Shown piece after piece: positions 1 through 12,544 of a DNA stretch of 64,000 nt. The first letter of the stretch is position 1, and each line of letters begins with the position of its first letter. A program made the position numbers and the translations under genes. Under the pieces are notes generated by a model. The model did no database searches and had not been told where the DNA came from. It saw only the letters and a program-made list of their open reading frames with translations. Source of the DNA: Mytilinidion resinicola (Eukaryota; Ascomycota; Dothideomycetes; Mytilinidiales; Mytilinidiaceae); assembly GCF_010093595.1 (NCBI RefSeq), contig NW_022985467.1, forward strand, positions 62,001-126,000. The letters run 5' to 3'.

Positions 1-3000
1 CCGAGGCCGCCGGCGAGAACGTAGGAGCTGTCGCGGCAGAAACGATGTGGTGCTTTCTGCTTGGGAAGAGCTTGAACCATATGCGAAGGATCAGACGTAA
101 GCACAACTTTACCGATGTGCTTGCCAGACTGCAGAAGACGATATGAAGATTCTAGCTCTCCATAGTTGTAGACAGTGAAGGGAGTAGTGGCTCCGATGAC
201 CTTCTTGTTCCAGAGCGCTACCGTGTCTTCAAGCAGCCGCTCAGATAGCGGCTTATCGAGCTTGATGACGGTCTCTAGATCGCAGGAAGCAAACATGACG
301 CTCTTGGAGAACTGGAACATCTCGAGACGGCCGTTGGAGAGGATGTCTCTCTTTCCGATTTCTGGAATCTAGATTAGCGAATGGTCCTATTACCTGGGGC
401 TGGGGACATACCAAGGAAGCGGCCAAAGTACGCGATACAATCCCATGTCCTTCGTAGAGCTTCTCCAGCAAGTGAGTTCAGCACCACATTGACACCCTTG
501 CCGTTGGTCATGCGCATGATACCCTTAACGAAGGACAGATCACGACTGGAGAAGATATGGTCTTCTGGGATGCCATATCGGTTGATCAAGATATCCCTCT
601 TCTCGTGAGTGGAGACGGTGGCGAAGATCTCGGCACCTGGTAAAAAAGTTAGTATACTGCTCGATGACCTCAAAGGAGAGTAACGCGCCTCTGTCTTGCG
701 CAACCATAATAGCGGCCTGGCCAACTCCACCAGCCGCAGCATGAATAAGAATTGTCTCGCCCTTCAACAACCGCCCAATATCATTCAAGCAATACAGCAC
801 CGTGCAATAGATGACCGGGATACTCGCCGCAACCTCAAAGCTCATATCATCCGGAATCTGGGACACACAGCGCTGGTCACTGCGCGCGTACGTGTTGAAG
901 CAACCCGTCTGATCCGCCATGATCATGACACGATCCCCCTTCTTGACCTTGGTGACATTGGAGCCAACGCGGGTGATGTATCCGGCGCCCTCCGCACCCA
1001 GGACATCGCCGTTGACTTCGCCCATGGCGGACATGATGTCGCGGAAGTTGAGACCGGTGGCTTTGATCTCGACCTCCACGTCTTCGGGCTCTAGCGGCTT
1101 GGGGTAGACGGGGTCATCGATGAACATGAGGCGGTTGAGTAGACCGGGCGCGTCGGTGCTGAGCTTCAAGGCTCGCGTGGGATCAGCGCCGAAGGCCTGG
1201 ATCTGGGGCTCGGCTTTGGTGACCTTCGAGGCGAGGAAGGAGTTGATGTAGTCAGCTTGGATCAGGCGGGGGATGGATAGTATGCCGTCCGAGGAATTGT
1301 ATTCCTCGTTCCTATTGGATGTGGTGGTGATGAAGTGATGATCGAAGAGCTTGCTGATTTGCTTCGCCGTCTGTGCGTCTGATTTGAGTTCGCCATCCTC
1401 CAGACCGAGAAGTACTAGATCGCAAGTATCCAGGTCGCGTTCCCAGCGAGCGGTTCGAATGAAGCCGGTAGCGATAGCTGATTCAGGATGAACGATGGCG
1501 GATTTACCAATCCATAGGCCTCCCTGAGCTGTTAGGATCAACTTTCGAAGGTTGTTGAAATCGGACTCTTCGATATCCAGAAGCACGGGATGGTCGAGAT
1601 CCAGCAATGAAACGAACGTGGTCTCCTTCACGTCAATGCCGGCGAGATCCTTCCAGTCAACGACCTTCACACCGTGAAGGCCGAAATTCTCCAGAGACTC
1701 AACCACCGATGAAACGAGGGGAGATTTGCTTTGCGCCTCGGTCGTGAGCACGATGGTATCTGGGTACTGACGCTCCACTGGAGCAGGGTCCACGGCATTG
1801 GCTATCATCAAGCTCTGCGAGTGGATCAGGTCGTCCTGGTAATCTGGAAGAATCAGATCAGTACCAGTGAAGTCTGCCGCCTTGAAGGCTTGGTCCCAGT
1901 GTTTCTCGTCGACGAGAGGACCCCATCTTCGGTAAGGCTCGACGCTCAACCACCAGCCGGAGAGCGTGCCAAACGCGAGTGGAACGCTGAGAAGCTCGAG
2001 ACCAATACCCTCGTGGAGAAGCAGCTTCCCACCCGGACGGAGCAACTTGCGGGCATTGCTAAGGGTGTTGGTCAGATCCTGAGTGGCGTGAAGCACATTG
2101 GCTGCAAGCACGATGTCGTAGGTGCCAGCCTCGAATCCTTGGGCGATGGGATCCTTCTCGATATCGAGCCGGCGGAACTCCATGATGTTCTTCCACGGCT
2201 TGAACTTGGCCTTCGCCTTGTCGAAGAATCCAGCCGAGATATCAGTGTATGTGAACTGCGACAGCCTAGAGCTCTTGGACATATTGCCGTCCTTGCCGAC
2301 AGGGCTGAGAGCCTCAATCACAGGAAGAGTCGTGCCTCCAGTGCCAGAACCGATTTCGATAACCTTGAGGTTGACATACTTGTGGCTCAGCGTGCTAAGG
2401 TATGCGCGAAGAGTGTCTTGGATGATGACATTGCCTTCAAGCTCTGCATAGTAGTGATCGAGCAAATCGTCGCCGAACATGAGCTGCAACGCATCTGCCT
2501 CTTGTCGCAAGATCGCTGGGATGGCAGCACCGATACGGGCGATGAGCTTGAACTCTGGGCTTGAGTCTTCCTGGAAGCACTTTTCTTGAAGGAACTTCTC
2601 TTTGCGCGCGGGGTCGTTCATGAGGGTTTCCCACTCTGGTGTCTGATGGAAGATAGTCCCCTTCTGATAGCGCTCTTCCATGTGATGGAGCCACTCGAGA
2701 TACTTTTGGTTGTGGTCCGGGAGCCCTTCCAATGTGGTTTTAGATACCTCCTTGAGACCGTCGCGGATGTAGATGGTTGACGCTAGATTGAGATCGTGGG
2801 AAAGCTTGGTCATCTCAGCATCATTCAGCTTCGGCTTCTTGGCAATCATCTTGAAATACGATACGCTCTGCTTGGTGCTGAGAAGGTCGATATCCGGCTT
2901 TGATTCCACATTCCAGCTGAGGTCTCGATCGCCGCCTCCGGTGGAGTTATTTTGCAAAGGAGTGGCTTGAATATCCTTGATCAAGACCTTGACCGTGTTG

Positions 3001-6000
3001 GTATGCTCGTCCCATGCGCGGACCGTCGATTCGATCTTGCTGTGGCCTGTCTTCTTTACAGTGCCGTGGCAGTTGAAGGTCTGATTGGGCTCTTTGCTGA
3101 GATCGCTGCTGACCCAGAGTTCTCGCACGAACACTGGCACCATGGGCTCGGTAAGGCCTGCTCCCTCATCCTGGATGGCAGCAAGGAAGATATGTAGCAT
3201 ACTGTCCAAGGTACCGGGATGGATGACATGCGGTAGCTGATAGTGCTTCGGCATGATAGCCTTAACATCGGGAATTGTAATGGTACCTCGTGCCTCCTTG
3301 GCTTCACTGGCGCGCCATACGTTGGAAAGGTTTCGGAATGTTGGGCCATACGCAAGGCCGATACCGTAGAGTTCGGAGTATGCTCGAGACATGTCGAAAG
3401 GAGCGCTGCACCTCTCAATAGCATCAGCGAGCATTTGCTTCTGGCTCTCTGCCTCGAGTGCAGCTTCTCTGCCTGCATCAACCTGGCCAGTCTCGGTGGC
3501 AGGCTCAGCGGATACCATGCCCCGACAATGCTCGTTCCAGCCATCGGTGTTGGGGTTGTACGACGAGACTCTGAATTCCCACCAGCCCACGGACCCGGCG
3601 AGACTGGACTCGGTAACGTGTCGCATGGAGAAGGCAACTTCGACTCCATCTTCAGTTTCAGGTACCTGTAGCGCCGCCTTGATGTTGACGTCGCGAAGGC
3701 GATATCCAGAGATGTTGGCATCTGGTCCTGCAAGCTGTTTGATGGCCTCAATAGCCATGACAACGTATCCCATTCCAGGGTAGACGTTGCTGCTCGTGAC
3801 CTTATGATCCTTGACCCATGGAATCTCGCTTACGCGGATGTGCTGTCTCCATTTTGGCTCGTCCTGGTCCCAATCGGTGACCGGGGCACCGAGCAGATCA
3901 TGGCGAGGATGCTTACGGAAGCGGAAGTTCTTGCTCATCCGAGTCTCAGGCCAGTATGTGCGGCTGTAGTTGAACTTGTACGGAGGTAGGTCGATGAGCA
4001 TCTGGGGATGAAGGTGATTCTTCGTGAAAGGGATCCGAGACGAGTAGTTGAGAGCGTTGAGGTCGACTGGGTAGCCTAGGCAGAACAGGCCGCCAGCGGC
4101 TTGAAGACTTGTCGTTACCGCGGAGACGTTCCGTGTGAGCACAGTTGAATATCCAATGCTGGAGAATATCGTCTGTAGGGCCATCGTATCCCGAATGGCG
4201 CTCTGCATAGCTGAGTGGGGACCAATCTCAACCAAATGCTGGATGGCTATGTCGGCACCGCGCTCGGCACGAAGCTTCGACTTTCCTCCCGTGTTTGAGC
4301 ACATCGCTTCGAGGGTCTGGGTGAAGCGCACGGGCGAGACCATGTTATCGACCCAGTATTGAGGGTTGCTGAGTTTTAGGAGGGGAACCTGCTGTCCGAT
4401 GACCGTAGAGAACATCTGGGGCTTCTTGCCTACGGCGGCAGAGCCCTTCTCGATAGTTCCAATTAGTCTGAGGTACTCATCTGCAACCGCCTTCATATGG
4501 GCAGAGTGGTAGGCGTTCTTAACGTTGAGCTTCCTTGCGAACACGTTCTCGGCATCCAACTTCGTCTTCAGAAGATCGATCTTAGCCTCATCGCCCGACA
4601 CGGTGATGTTCTTTGGGCTGTTGTAGCAAGCCTTGACAAGCTCGCCGGATAGCTCATTGTCAACTTGGTCGAGGAAAGGCTGAAGGGCTTGTTCGGTCAT
4701 CCCGACGGCCATCATGGCGCCCTTGCCACCCATAAGGCTAGCAGACACAACACCTCGGGAGTATGCGATCCTCCACGCTGACTCTCGGGATAGGGCTCCG
4801 ACACAATAAGCGGCACCAATCTCACCAGAAGAGTGGCCAATGACTCTAGTCGGTGCGATGTTCCAGGCGTTGAGTAGATCGACTAATGCGACTTGTAGAA
4901 CAGTGCAAAGTGTCTGACTGAGAACTGGATGGCCGATATTGCTTGACTCTTTGTCCTTGAGTAGCTCATCTGAGGGATCGCTTAGCGGTTGCACTTGACT
5001 TCAATAAGAGTGGAGTAACTTACCCATCATGTTGGAGACACTGCCAAGGGATCGGAGGTAGTCGGATGCATCCTGAACGCTTCGCCTGAAGATGGGGTAC
5101 GACAATAGCTCGCGGCCCATGGCATGCCATTGTGCTCCTTGGCCGGTGAAGACGAACCCCAGAGTAGGGACCTCACGAGCTCGTGTGCGCTTGGGTGCTT
5201 TAGCTCCTTCGGCGAGCTGTTTGGTAAGATCCGCAAGAGAGCTCGCAACAACAAAGGCCTTCCAGGAGAATAGCGTACGCTTCTCCGACAACGTATAAGC
5301 CAGGCTGTCGAGGTACACGTCCTCATTCTTAGGAGGGGGAATGGAAGCAAGGTAGCTGCTAAGGCCGTCGGCAGCGCGTTTGATTCCCGCTTCGTCGGAC
5401 GCGGATAGGACAAAGACCCTACTTGTGGTTGACTGGGTGGCCACGCCATTGGAGATGCCATTAGACACAGAGATGCCATTAGAGACACCGTTGGATACGC
5501 CATTGGAAGCGCCGTTGGAGTGGCCATTGGAGAGGCTGTTGGAGTGCCCGTTAGAGAGGCCGTTGGAGGCACCGTTGGTGTTGCCGTTGGATAAGCCATT
5601 AGAGATCCCGTTAGAGATATCGTCAGGAATTCCATTTGAGACACCGTTGGAGTCTTCATCAGTAACTTCGACCGGTGCGGCCTCCTCTGCCAGTCCCTCC
5701 ATGATCTCTGCCAGAGATGGAGGTTTCGAAGCCGAATAGTGAGCGGCACGGAGACCACGGCTGTTGAGAAAGTTGTACGCGTCATCAAGAACAGCATGAG
5801 CATTCGTTCCTCCAAAGCCGAAAGAGTTGATAGACGCCCTCCTGGGGCCTTCAGTTGGCCAAGGCATAGGTTTGGTAGGGAACTATGTTCGTTAGTGGGT
5901 GAAGCAAGGAAGGGGGTAACGTAGATGAAGGAAGCACTTACCGCAATACCCCATTTCTCTGGAAGAATCTTCGGGTTAACCTTCTCGAAGTTGATGTTCG

Positions 6001-7352
6001 GCGGAATGACAGCCTTCTCAAGGACCATGACAGTCTTGATCAGGCCCGCTACACCTGAAGATCCCTCCAAATGGCCAATGTTGGCTTTGGCAGCGCCAAC
6101 ATAGAGCGGATTCTCGCCCTTCCGCTCGCTCCAGGCAGCTGCGATGGCACTCGCTTCGATAGGGTCGCCAGCAGCCGTACCGGTGCCATGAGCCTCGATG
6201 AATTCGGTGTCCCTCAGGTCAAGCCCAGCATTGGCGTAGACCTTCCGAATGAGAGTCTCTTGGGCGTTTTTGCTAGGGAGCGTCATACCAGGGGTTCTGC
6301 CGTCCTGATTGAGTCCGGTTGAGCGGACTACGGCGCGGATGACGTCCCCGTCGCGGATGGCGGCGTCCAGAGGCTTGAGGATGAGAGATCCAACGCCCTC
6401 GCCTCGAGAGTAGCCGTTTGCGCGGGAGTCGAAGCTGTAGCATTTGCTGTCCGGGGAGAGGAAGCCGTTGTTGCTCATGCGGTACATCTTGTCGGGGTTC
6501 TCAAGGATGTTTGCGCCGCCGACGATGGACTATTGCAGAGAAGTTAAAGCATGTCTCTAGCGATTGGAGAAAAAAGAGCATACCATTTCAGAGTTTCCAT
6601 TGCGAAGATCTTGACACGCAAGGTGGAAAGCGACCATGCTACTAGAGCAAGCAGTATCGACCGATATACTGGTACCTTTTAAATCGTAGAAGTAGCTGAT
6701 ACGATTGGACAAGATTGCGAGGGAGTTTCCCGTCGCCGAGTACTTCATGATCGCTTCGTGATCTGCGGTGAAGATATCGCTGCAATCGATTGAAAATGCA
6801 CCAACATAGACGGAGGTGTTAGAACCAATAACGGTATCCAGCGGCAGTCCAGCTGTTTGGGTTTAGTGGGAGTGCTTATTTCAAAGTCGTTGCAAAGAGC
6901 TCATTACCATTTTCTAGGGATTCGTACACGTTTTCCATTAGAAGACGTTGCTGGGTATCCATGGTCATAGCTTCACTCTTAGTGATGTTGAAGAATGGTG
7001 CATCAAAGGCAGCTCCATTATGCTTCATGAAGTAGCCACCTCTGCAGCTTGTCTGAAATCCACACGTTAGGAATGTAGTAATATAACACGTGATGAGACT
7101 TACAGTGCCAGCATGAGCAGGGTCCGGGTGGTAATGAGCTTCGGTGGTCATCTTCTCCGGGGGAAACTCGGTCATCGCGGAACGACCATTGATGAGAAGG
7201 TCCCAGAACTTCTCCGTATTTTCCGCATCCTGAGGAAAGCGACAAGCCATGCCAATGATGGCAATGGGGAAGTCGTTGAGAGCATCCGCATTACCATTTC
7301 CGCTGAGCTCATTCGACTCGTAAGCGGGCGTATCATTGGCGTGAGGAGACAT
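1..7352 (-). CDS. Highly reducing polyketide synthase (KS-AT-DH-MT-ER-KR...), 3' part outside the window
   Basis: Iterative type I PKS that builds a reduced, C-methylated polyketide from malonyl-CoA. I derive eight exons: 7352-7104, 7052-6908, 6852-6584, 6529-5942, 5882-5024, 4969-689, 636-412 and 361-<1, giving about 2,325 visible residues. KS (about 28-452) has the active Cys in DTACSSS and the His in EAHGTGT and NIGHLEG. A linker rich in Ser-Asn-Gly follows. AT (about 640-960) has GHSSGE. DH (from about 1060) has His in KDHKV and Asp in HPGTLDS. MT (about 1520-1750) has the SAM motif [10 protein letters not shown] and looks intact. ER (about 1980-2300) has HAAAGGVG. The NADPH motif of KR (YVLAGGLG) is just reached at base 1, so KR and ACP lie outside. 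The intron at 4970-5023 restores the usual [10 protein letters not shown] sequence; intron 637-688 needs a GC donor. Divergent from the MFS pump. Product unknown. Confidence 0.93.
5440..5658 (-). repeat. Ser-Asn-Gly codon repeat in the KS-AT linker of the PKS
   Basis: About 70 residues of the PKS between the KS and AT domains are nearly pure repeats of S-N-G plus one variable residue (V, I, L, A, H). The DNA is a degenerate 12-bp repeat around CCATTGGA/CCGTTGGA on the plus strand. It lies outside both catalytic domains and is probably a flexible spacer prone to length change. Confidence 0.85.
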
Positions 7353-9056
7353 GATGGGTCAGGGACCAATGGCAAACGTACAAGAACCTTGCGGCTGGGT
7401 ATCAAAGGGCAGGAAGAAATGTTGAGATTTCTGGGTTGATGGAGAAGATCCGTGGATGGCGGTGGGGTAGATATACTATTCCCGTAGAGCTTCTTAGCTC
7501 GGTGTATTGGTCTCCTTTTAGACTCAGGAATTAGACCGAAACTTTCCCCCAAACATGGCATCCTCGTATCTGTACCCCAGAAAAATGTACCCCAGACCAG
7601 ATTCGCCATAGAGTTCTCGAAGCAGATAAGGTTCTGATACCATGGGGGCTTGGAGTGGGGACTACCCCACAGCCGTTATTAGATGCGGAGAGGCGAGTCA
7701 TGCGGGATAGATGTGTGGACTGTTAGTCCAGACTGCTGAGGATTCGCAATCCGGGCAAAAGGACCTTTGGCATTGATTTATTGGAGGGTCTTGAGACGGG
7801 GTCGGTTTTTCGGGTTCGGCCAGCAATAAGCGCGAGCCATTAATTGATCACAAAGAATAACACCCTAGCTTTATCCAGAGCTTTGTAAGAGCATCGCATG
7901 GAGTCGTACCATTTCCAGGGACTTGAAATTGAAGGGCCGTGGTGTCTTGCAGCCATCTAGCATGTGCGATATGTTTCGACTTGGGCGGCAACCGAAACCG
8001 TGTTCTGCAGAAAAGGCACGGCGATGCTGATCGGCTTCGCCGTGGTACTGTCAGACGCAAGCACAGCTGCTCAGAAGACCTCTTTGCATGCTCGCTTGCA
8101 GTGGCAAGCAACGATTCTTTGGCATTATCCACTCATGTCTGATCTATCCCAGCGGAATTGACTCCATGATAAGTAGGTTGAAGTTTTTAAAGGCAGACGC
8201 ATATGCAAAGCTGGATATTAAACGGAGTCGCCGTCGCCCAGCGAACAGGTAGGTCTCGCTGTCCGTGCATAGAGTCCCTGTCAATGCACTCCACGTCTTC
8301 CAATTCCACCACGCTATTACACACCACGTGGACCACCTTGTCTGAACAGCTCCGCGGACAATGTACTGCGACGCCCTTATGGCGGTCGATCTATACTCCT
8401 GAGCGCGGGATTACCGGGGGGGTGACGGTCGAGCACATCATGCCTTAGAACTTCGCGACTACGGGATATGCCACGACCCCAAGCGTCTCTTCGAAGACAT
8501 TTTTATCCTTGGAGGAAAACGATGACAATGTAAGGTCGAGTTATCGTCATAAGCAGCTTGAGCAATGATTTGGCTAGCATTTGTATTACCTGGGACGATT
8601 GACACTTACAGAAAGACAGCTTTGCATTGGTTGATGTTTAGCGAAAAGCCCGAAAAACGTATCAAGGTAGAGCATCAACCAGCGACGCAGCGTTCCAGGG
8701 CCTCTCGAGCCAGGGTTCCCACGACACCCACTTTCATCAGGAACGTTAAGAAATCTACTAAGCCAGAAGAAGTAGGGTTGCCGTTCACCCAAGGTGGCAG
8801 GGGTTATGTCAGATCCGGCGACAACGTTTCTCATGCCGTCGTCCCTAACCCAGCCCAGCACATGATGCTCCACGCACTAGTCTCCTTGCTATGATTTCTC
8901 CGGAGAACAATCCAGACAGCACCCGGCAGCCAAGCCGTGATACTGCAACAGAGGTATGTCGTCACACGGCATCCGCTATAAGCCGGCGAAAAATAAGGAT
9001 ACTAATCGGCCACACTCCCCAGCTAAAAGTCGAGCACCTCTGACACACCCGTAACG
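7353..9056. promoter_or_regulatory. Divergent intergenic region between PKS and MFS pump
   Basis: 1.7 kb between the start codons of the PKS (minus) and the pump (plus). It must hold both promoters. Short open frames on both strands (for example 8565-8894 plus) show no recognisable domain. I see no gene, tRNA or repeat that I can support, and no clearly duplicated regulator site. Confidence 0.5.
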
Positions 9057-11211
9057 ATGGCCTCGACAATTTTTCCAATCGCCGCTGGAGAGCCACCAAG
9101 AGTACCACATCGCCGCAAGGTTCTCCGATCAATACATAACTCGGTCGAGACTCTCCGCGATTTATATCGCGTCTCCGAAAATGAAGCAACCCAGATTGAA
9201 TTCGTACAAGGGGAAGTTGACTTCATCGTCTCATACCCGCGCGGATGGAGGCTGGTGCTCATCATCCTGAGTGGAATGATCCCATACATGGTGGTAAGTA
9301 CGCTTCCTATCTGAGCACTATTGGCTAACTCCCTGACGTTCTCTTCAACAGACTGCTTTGGATGACACAGCAGTAGGCAAGTGGAAACACCCGTAATCCC
9401 CTTGCTACACACGCTAACACGATGTGGATCTGCAGCAACGATTCTTCCTATCCTGGTCGCTGACTTCCGCGTACCGAGAGATATTGGATGGTATGCATCG
9501 GCGTATTTTCTCCCAATGACAGTTATGATGCCCATCTACGGCAAATCATACACGCTATGGAGACTCAAACCGGTGTTTATCCTCGCGCTGGTAATACTAG
9601 TTGGTTAGTCTGCCTCCCTGCTCTACATAGCCTTCGTCACAAGCTAATACACCGTAGGAGGCTCAGTCTGCTCTGCCGCAGCAAAGTCCTCCTCTGTTTT
9701 TATCGCTGGTCGCGCCATCGCAGGGGTTGGGGCGGCAGGGATTCTGACAGGCGCATTCCGGATCATCATGCTTGCTGTGCCACGCAGCAAGCGGACGTTC
9801 CTGGAGGGTCTGGGTGCTGTCATCATGGGTGAGGCGTTTCACTACCCCTTGCCTGAAGACTTTTCTGACAATGCGTTAGGTGTCTGCTCCATGATGGGAC
9901 CCCTTTTGGGCGGCATTATTGCTGATTCGATCGGGTGGCGTTGGACCTTCTGGATCAATGCGCCCATTGCAGGTGCATCCATTGCCGTCGCCTTGGTGGT
10001 GTTCCCCAATGAGAACCCGAGGACGAACCTGTTCACGCTTCCCATTTACCAGAAGCTGAAGCGACTGGATCCAATCGGAGGAGCGCTACTCGTCGCCGCG
10101 CTGACATGCTTCATCTGCGCGCTCCAGATAGCGTCGACGTCGGTATGGTCTTCGAGTGAGGTTATCGCATTGCTCTGTGTGGCTGCCGTGCTCCAGGTCG
10201 CATTCATTCTCCACGAGCTGCTCACACCTCTCGAGATCTCCCTCCTACCCCGGGAAATTCTTCGACATCGAACGGTCTGGGGATCATGCTTAGGTCTCTT
10301 TCTTCTATTCGCCAGTTTCATAAATTACGTTTTCTTTCTCTCATACTTCTTCCAGGTGAGCGATACTCCAAGAAGTCCAGACCACGTCCGTTCTTACATC
10401 GCTAACCGTAATCTTCCAGGCCGTCCAGGGTCGCTCAGCGCAAGCAAGTGCAATTCGATTGCTACCCTACGTGCTAGGCACCTGCGTTGGCTCCACCATC
10501 GCCGCCGTAGGCGTCTTCAAAGTCCGCTTCTACAATCCATTCTTCATGGTCGGAGGGATGTGTCTGATCGCCGCCTCGGCTCTCGTCACCTTCACCTTCA
10601 CCATTCACACCCCACTGTCGAAAGTATTTCCGTACGAAGTCCTTCTCGGTCTCGGCGTCGGCTTTTGTATAATCGCAAACGTCGTGCCCGGTCAAACACT
10701 GTTGCGAGAAGAATACCACTCCATCGCAAATGGATTGACGTTCCTTTCCTCGATGCTCGGCTCGTAAGTTTCCGGATTCCACCGCACAATTCCGTGAACC
10801 GTGCACCCGCTGATCGACCCGCACAGATCTGTTTCGATGCCTGTTTCGAGCACGATATTCAACCAGGTTCTGACCAAGAAAATCATTGCGCTAGGGTTGC
10901 CTGGCGAGTTCGCCGCCGCCGTCCTGCATAACCCGTCTCGTGTGCACCAGGATGTGCGCCCTGATCTCTTGCCACAAGTGCTCGAAGCGATGATGGCGAC
11001 CATCAAGAAAACATTCATGTTTGGGTTTGCTTCTGCGATTGCTTGTGCGATTGTCTTCTACTGCCTCCCCTGGAATCCGCTTATCGCTGCAATACAGCAA
11101 GGTGAAGGCCATTCTCGCAGCACTAGCGCGGAAACAGGCGCCACGGGTAGCAGCGAGATTCGGGTCATTGAGCCACAGGTACAGCGAGAAAAAGATGAAG
11201 AGAAGTTGTGA
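9057..11211 (+). CDS. MFS multidrug/toxin efflux transporter, DHA2 (14-TM) type
   Basis: Proton-driven plasma-membrane exporter, 601 aa after splicing. Exons: 9057-9293, 9352-9376, 9436-9603, 9658-9828, 9880-10355, 10420-10763, 10827-11211 (sum divisible by three). Family marks in order: TM1 with TALDDTAVATILPIL, the loop after TM2 with PIYGKSYTLWR, the motif AGRAIAGVGAAGILTGAF, GPLLGGIIADSIGWRWTFWI, and a long tail of further hydrophobic helices ending in a basic, Glu-rich C-terminus. Exon 2 is only 25 nt and intron 9377-9435 starts with GC (AG/GCAAGT), yet this splicing gives exactly the family sequence. It lies divergently next to the PKS, as pumps of fungal metabolite clusters often do, so export of that polyketide is the natural inference. 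The substrate is not shown by sequence. Confidence 0.93.
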
Positions 11212-12544
11212 GTTGAAAACCGGCGCCGGTGCCACTTGCGCGCCCAAAGGACCCACCGGCGTACTAGGGGGGGCGACAGGGGCCAGGGTTGAGCAGATCC
11301 AGACTGTGTACTTAAAGTGACAAAGACAAGGCATAGAATTTCACATGTTTCGCACCCATGAATGTACATTACCCATGTACCTACCAGTAAAATTCGATTG
11401 GTGGTCCTGCTCATCCACGGGACTAGAACTAAATCCACCCATGGCTCACGACGGCCCTAGTGGCGTATTATCGTGGCCCGTGTACATGGTATTGACAGAG
11501 GACGCATGACTGTAGTGACCCACCGCTAGCTATGACTGCAATGCAAGTACAGCTCAGCGGACGAGGCCCAAAGAAACCACGGTTGAGGTCGAAATTGACT
11601 GCTTTGTCCCACGTTACCCCACGACGCGCCAATCCCCTAGCGCCGATCAAGCGCGCCATAGCCGTTGGGATCTATCCCTGCCACGTGCGATCCGCGCCCG
11701 CCTGACGGCCGCTAATACAGGCGCGGCTTAGTCTAGTGATCCTGTCAGACCCTGATGCATCAACCGTGGAGCCCTGACATCGTCCCCCTTGGAACCTCCT
11801 GATAAGCAACCAGCTTGGTCCCTGGTTGGGAGCAGCGTCTCAACGCTCCATGCAGCCTGTTGCTGCTCCGAGAAAGCCGCGAATCGGCTATACCTCCGCA
11901 ATGGTTCGAAGATATGGTGTACAGTATCCCCCCCTGTACGGACTGGACACGACCATGCGGAAAACAAGGGTTTTTGTATGTAAAATCCCTTGTTCTACGC
12001 ACGATCGTGTCCAATCCGTACAGGGGGGGATACTGTAGTATTGGGAGCCCCGCATGTCCGGCGGTCGAGATATGATCTCCTAGCCTATCCTTGCCCTGTC
12101 TCCCCGCATACGTCGATCCTTATCTTCAGCTTACTCGCCGGGTTAGCGTTGCAGGTGCAATGAATGTACCTTCTCCTCGTCATTTTCGTCCATCCGCTTT
12201 TGTCTGTACCCCATAGGCGGCTAGAGCGTGGGGTGCAGATCCCCGGATTGCTATCACGTCCTGGAGCAGGTACTCGAGTCATGAAGAACGGGAAATCCCT
12301 GGGGCGCCATGTTGTGGAGAAGAAAATCCTAGCCACTGCTCAACATCGTGCCCCTCTGTTTCATAGTGTCAATTTGGCGTGGGTCATGTGTCACATCCAA
12401 CAACTTTCAAAGGTGCTCCCACGTTTCTGCCCTTTCTCGTATCCGCTCACATCCTTCTATATCTGGGAGGAGTTTGTTCTCGCCTCGACCCTGATCCGAT
12501 AAGCTCCCTGCCTCACACTCAGTAAACATCCACAGACCTTCAAA
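11212..12544. other. Intergenic region between MFS pump and hydrolase
   Basis: 1.3 kb without a supportable gene. It contains the 114-bp palindromic element at 11922-12035 and otherwise the 3' region of the pump and the promoter of the hydrolase. Short frames here overlap the palindrome and look accidental. Confidence 0.5.
11922..12035. mobile_element. Palindromic MITE of Tc1/mariner-pogo type with TA duplication
   Basis: A 114-bp near-perfect inverted repeat. Each arm is about 55 bp and both begin CAGTATCCCCCCCTGTACGG; the outer 21 bp are identical and the rest differs at about six positions. It is flanked by TA on both sides (11920-11921 and 12036-12037), the target duplication typical of Tc1/mariner and pogo elements. 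It has no coding capacity, so it is a non-autonomous MITE. As RNA it would form a long hairpin. Confidence 0.82.

Noticed and set aside
1731..2564. Long open frame (277 codons) antisense to the PKS
   Set aside because: It mirrors the codon pattern of the DH-MT region of the PKS on the other strand and has no domain of its own.
8565..8894. Plus-strand frame of 109 codons in the PKS-pump intergenic region
   Set aside because: No domain, no splice partners, and a matching antisense frame of equal length; typical chance frame in a promoter region.
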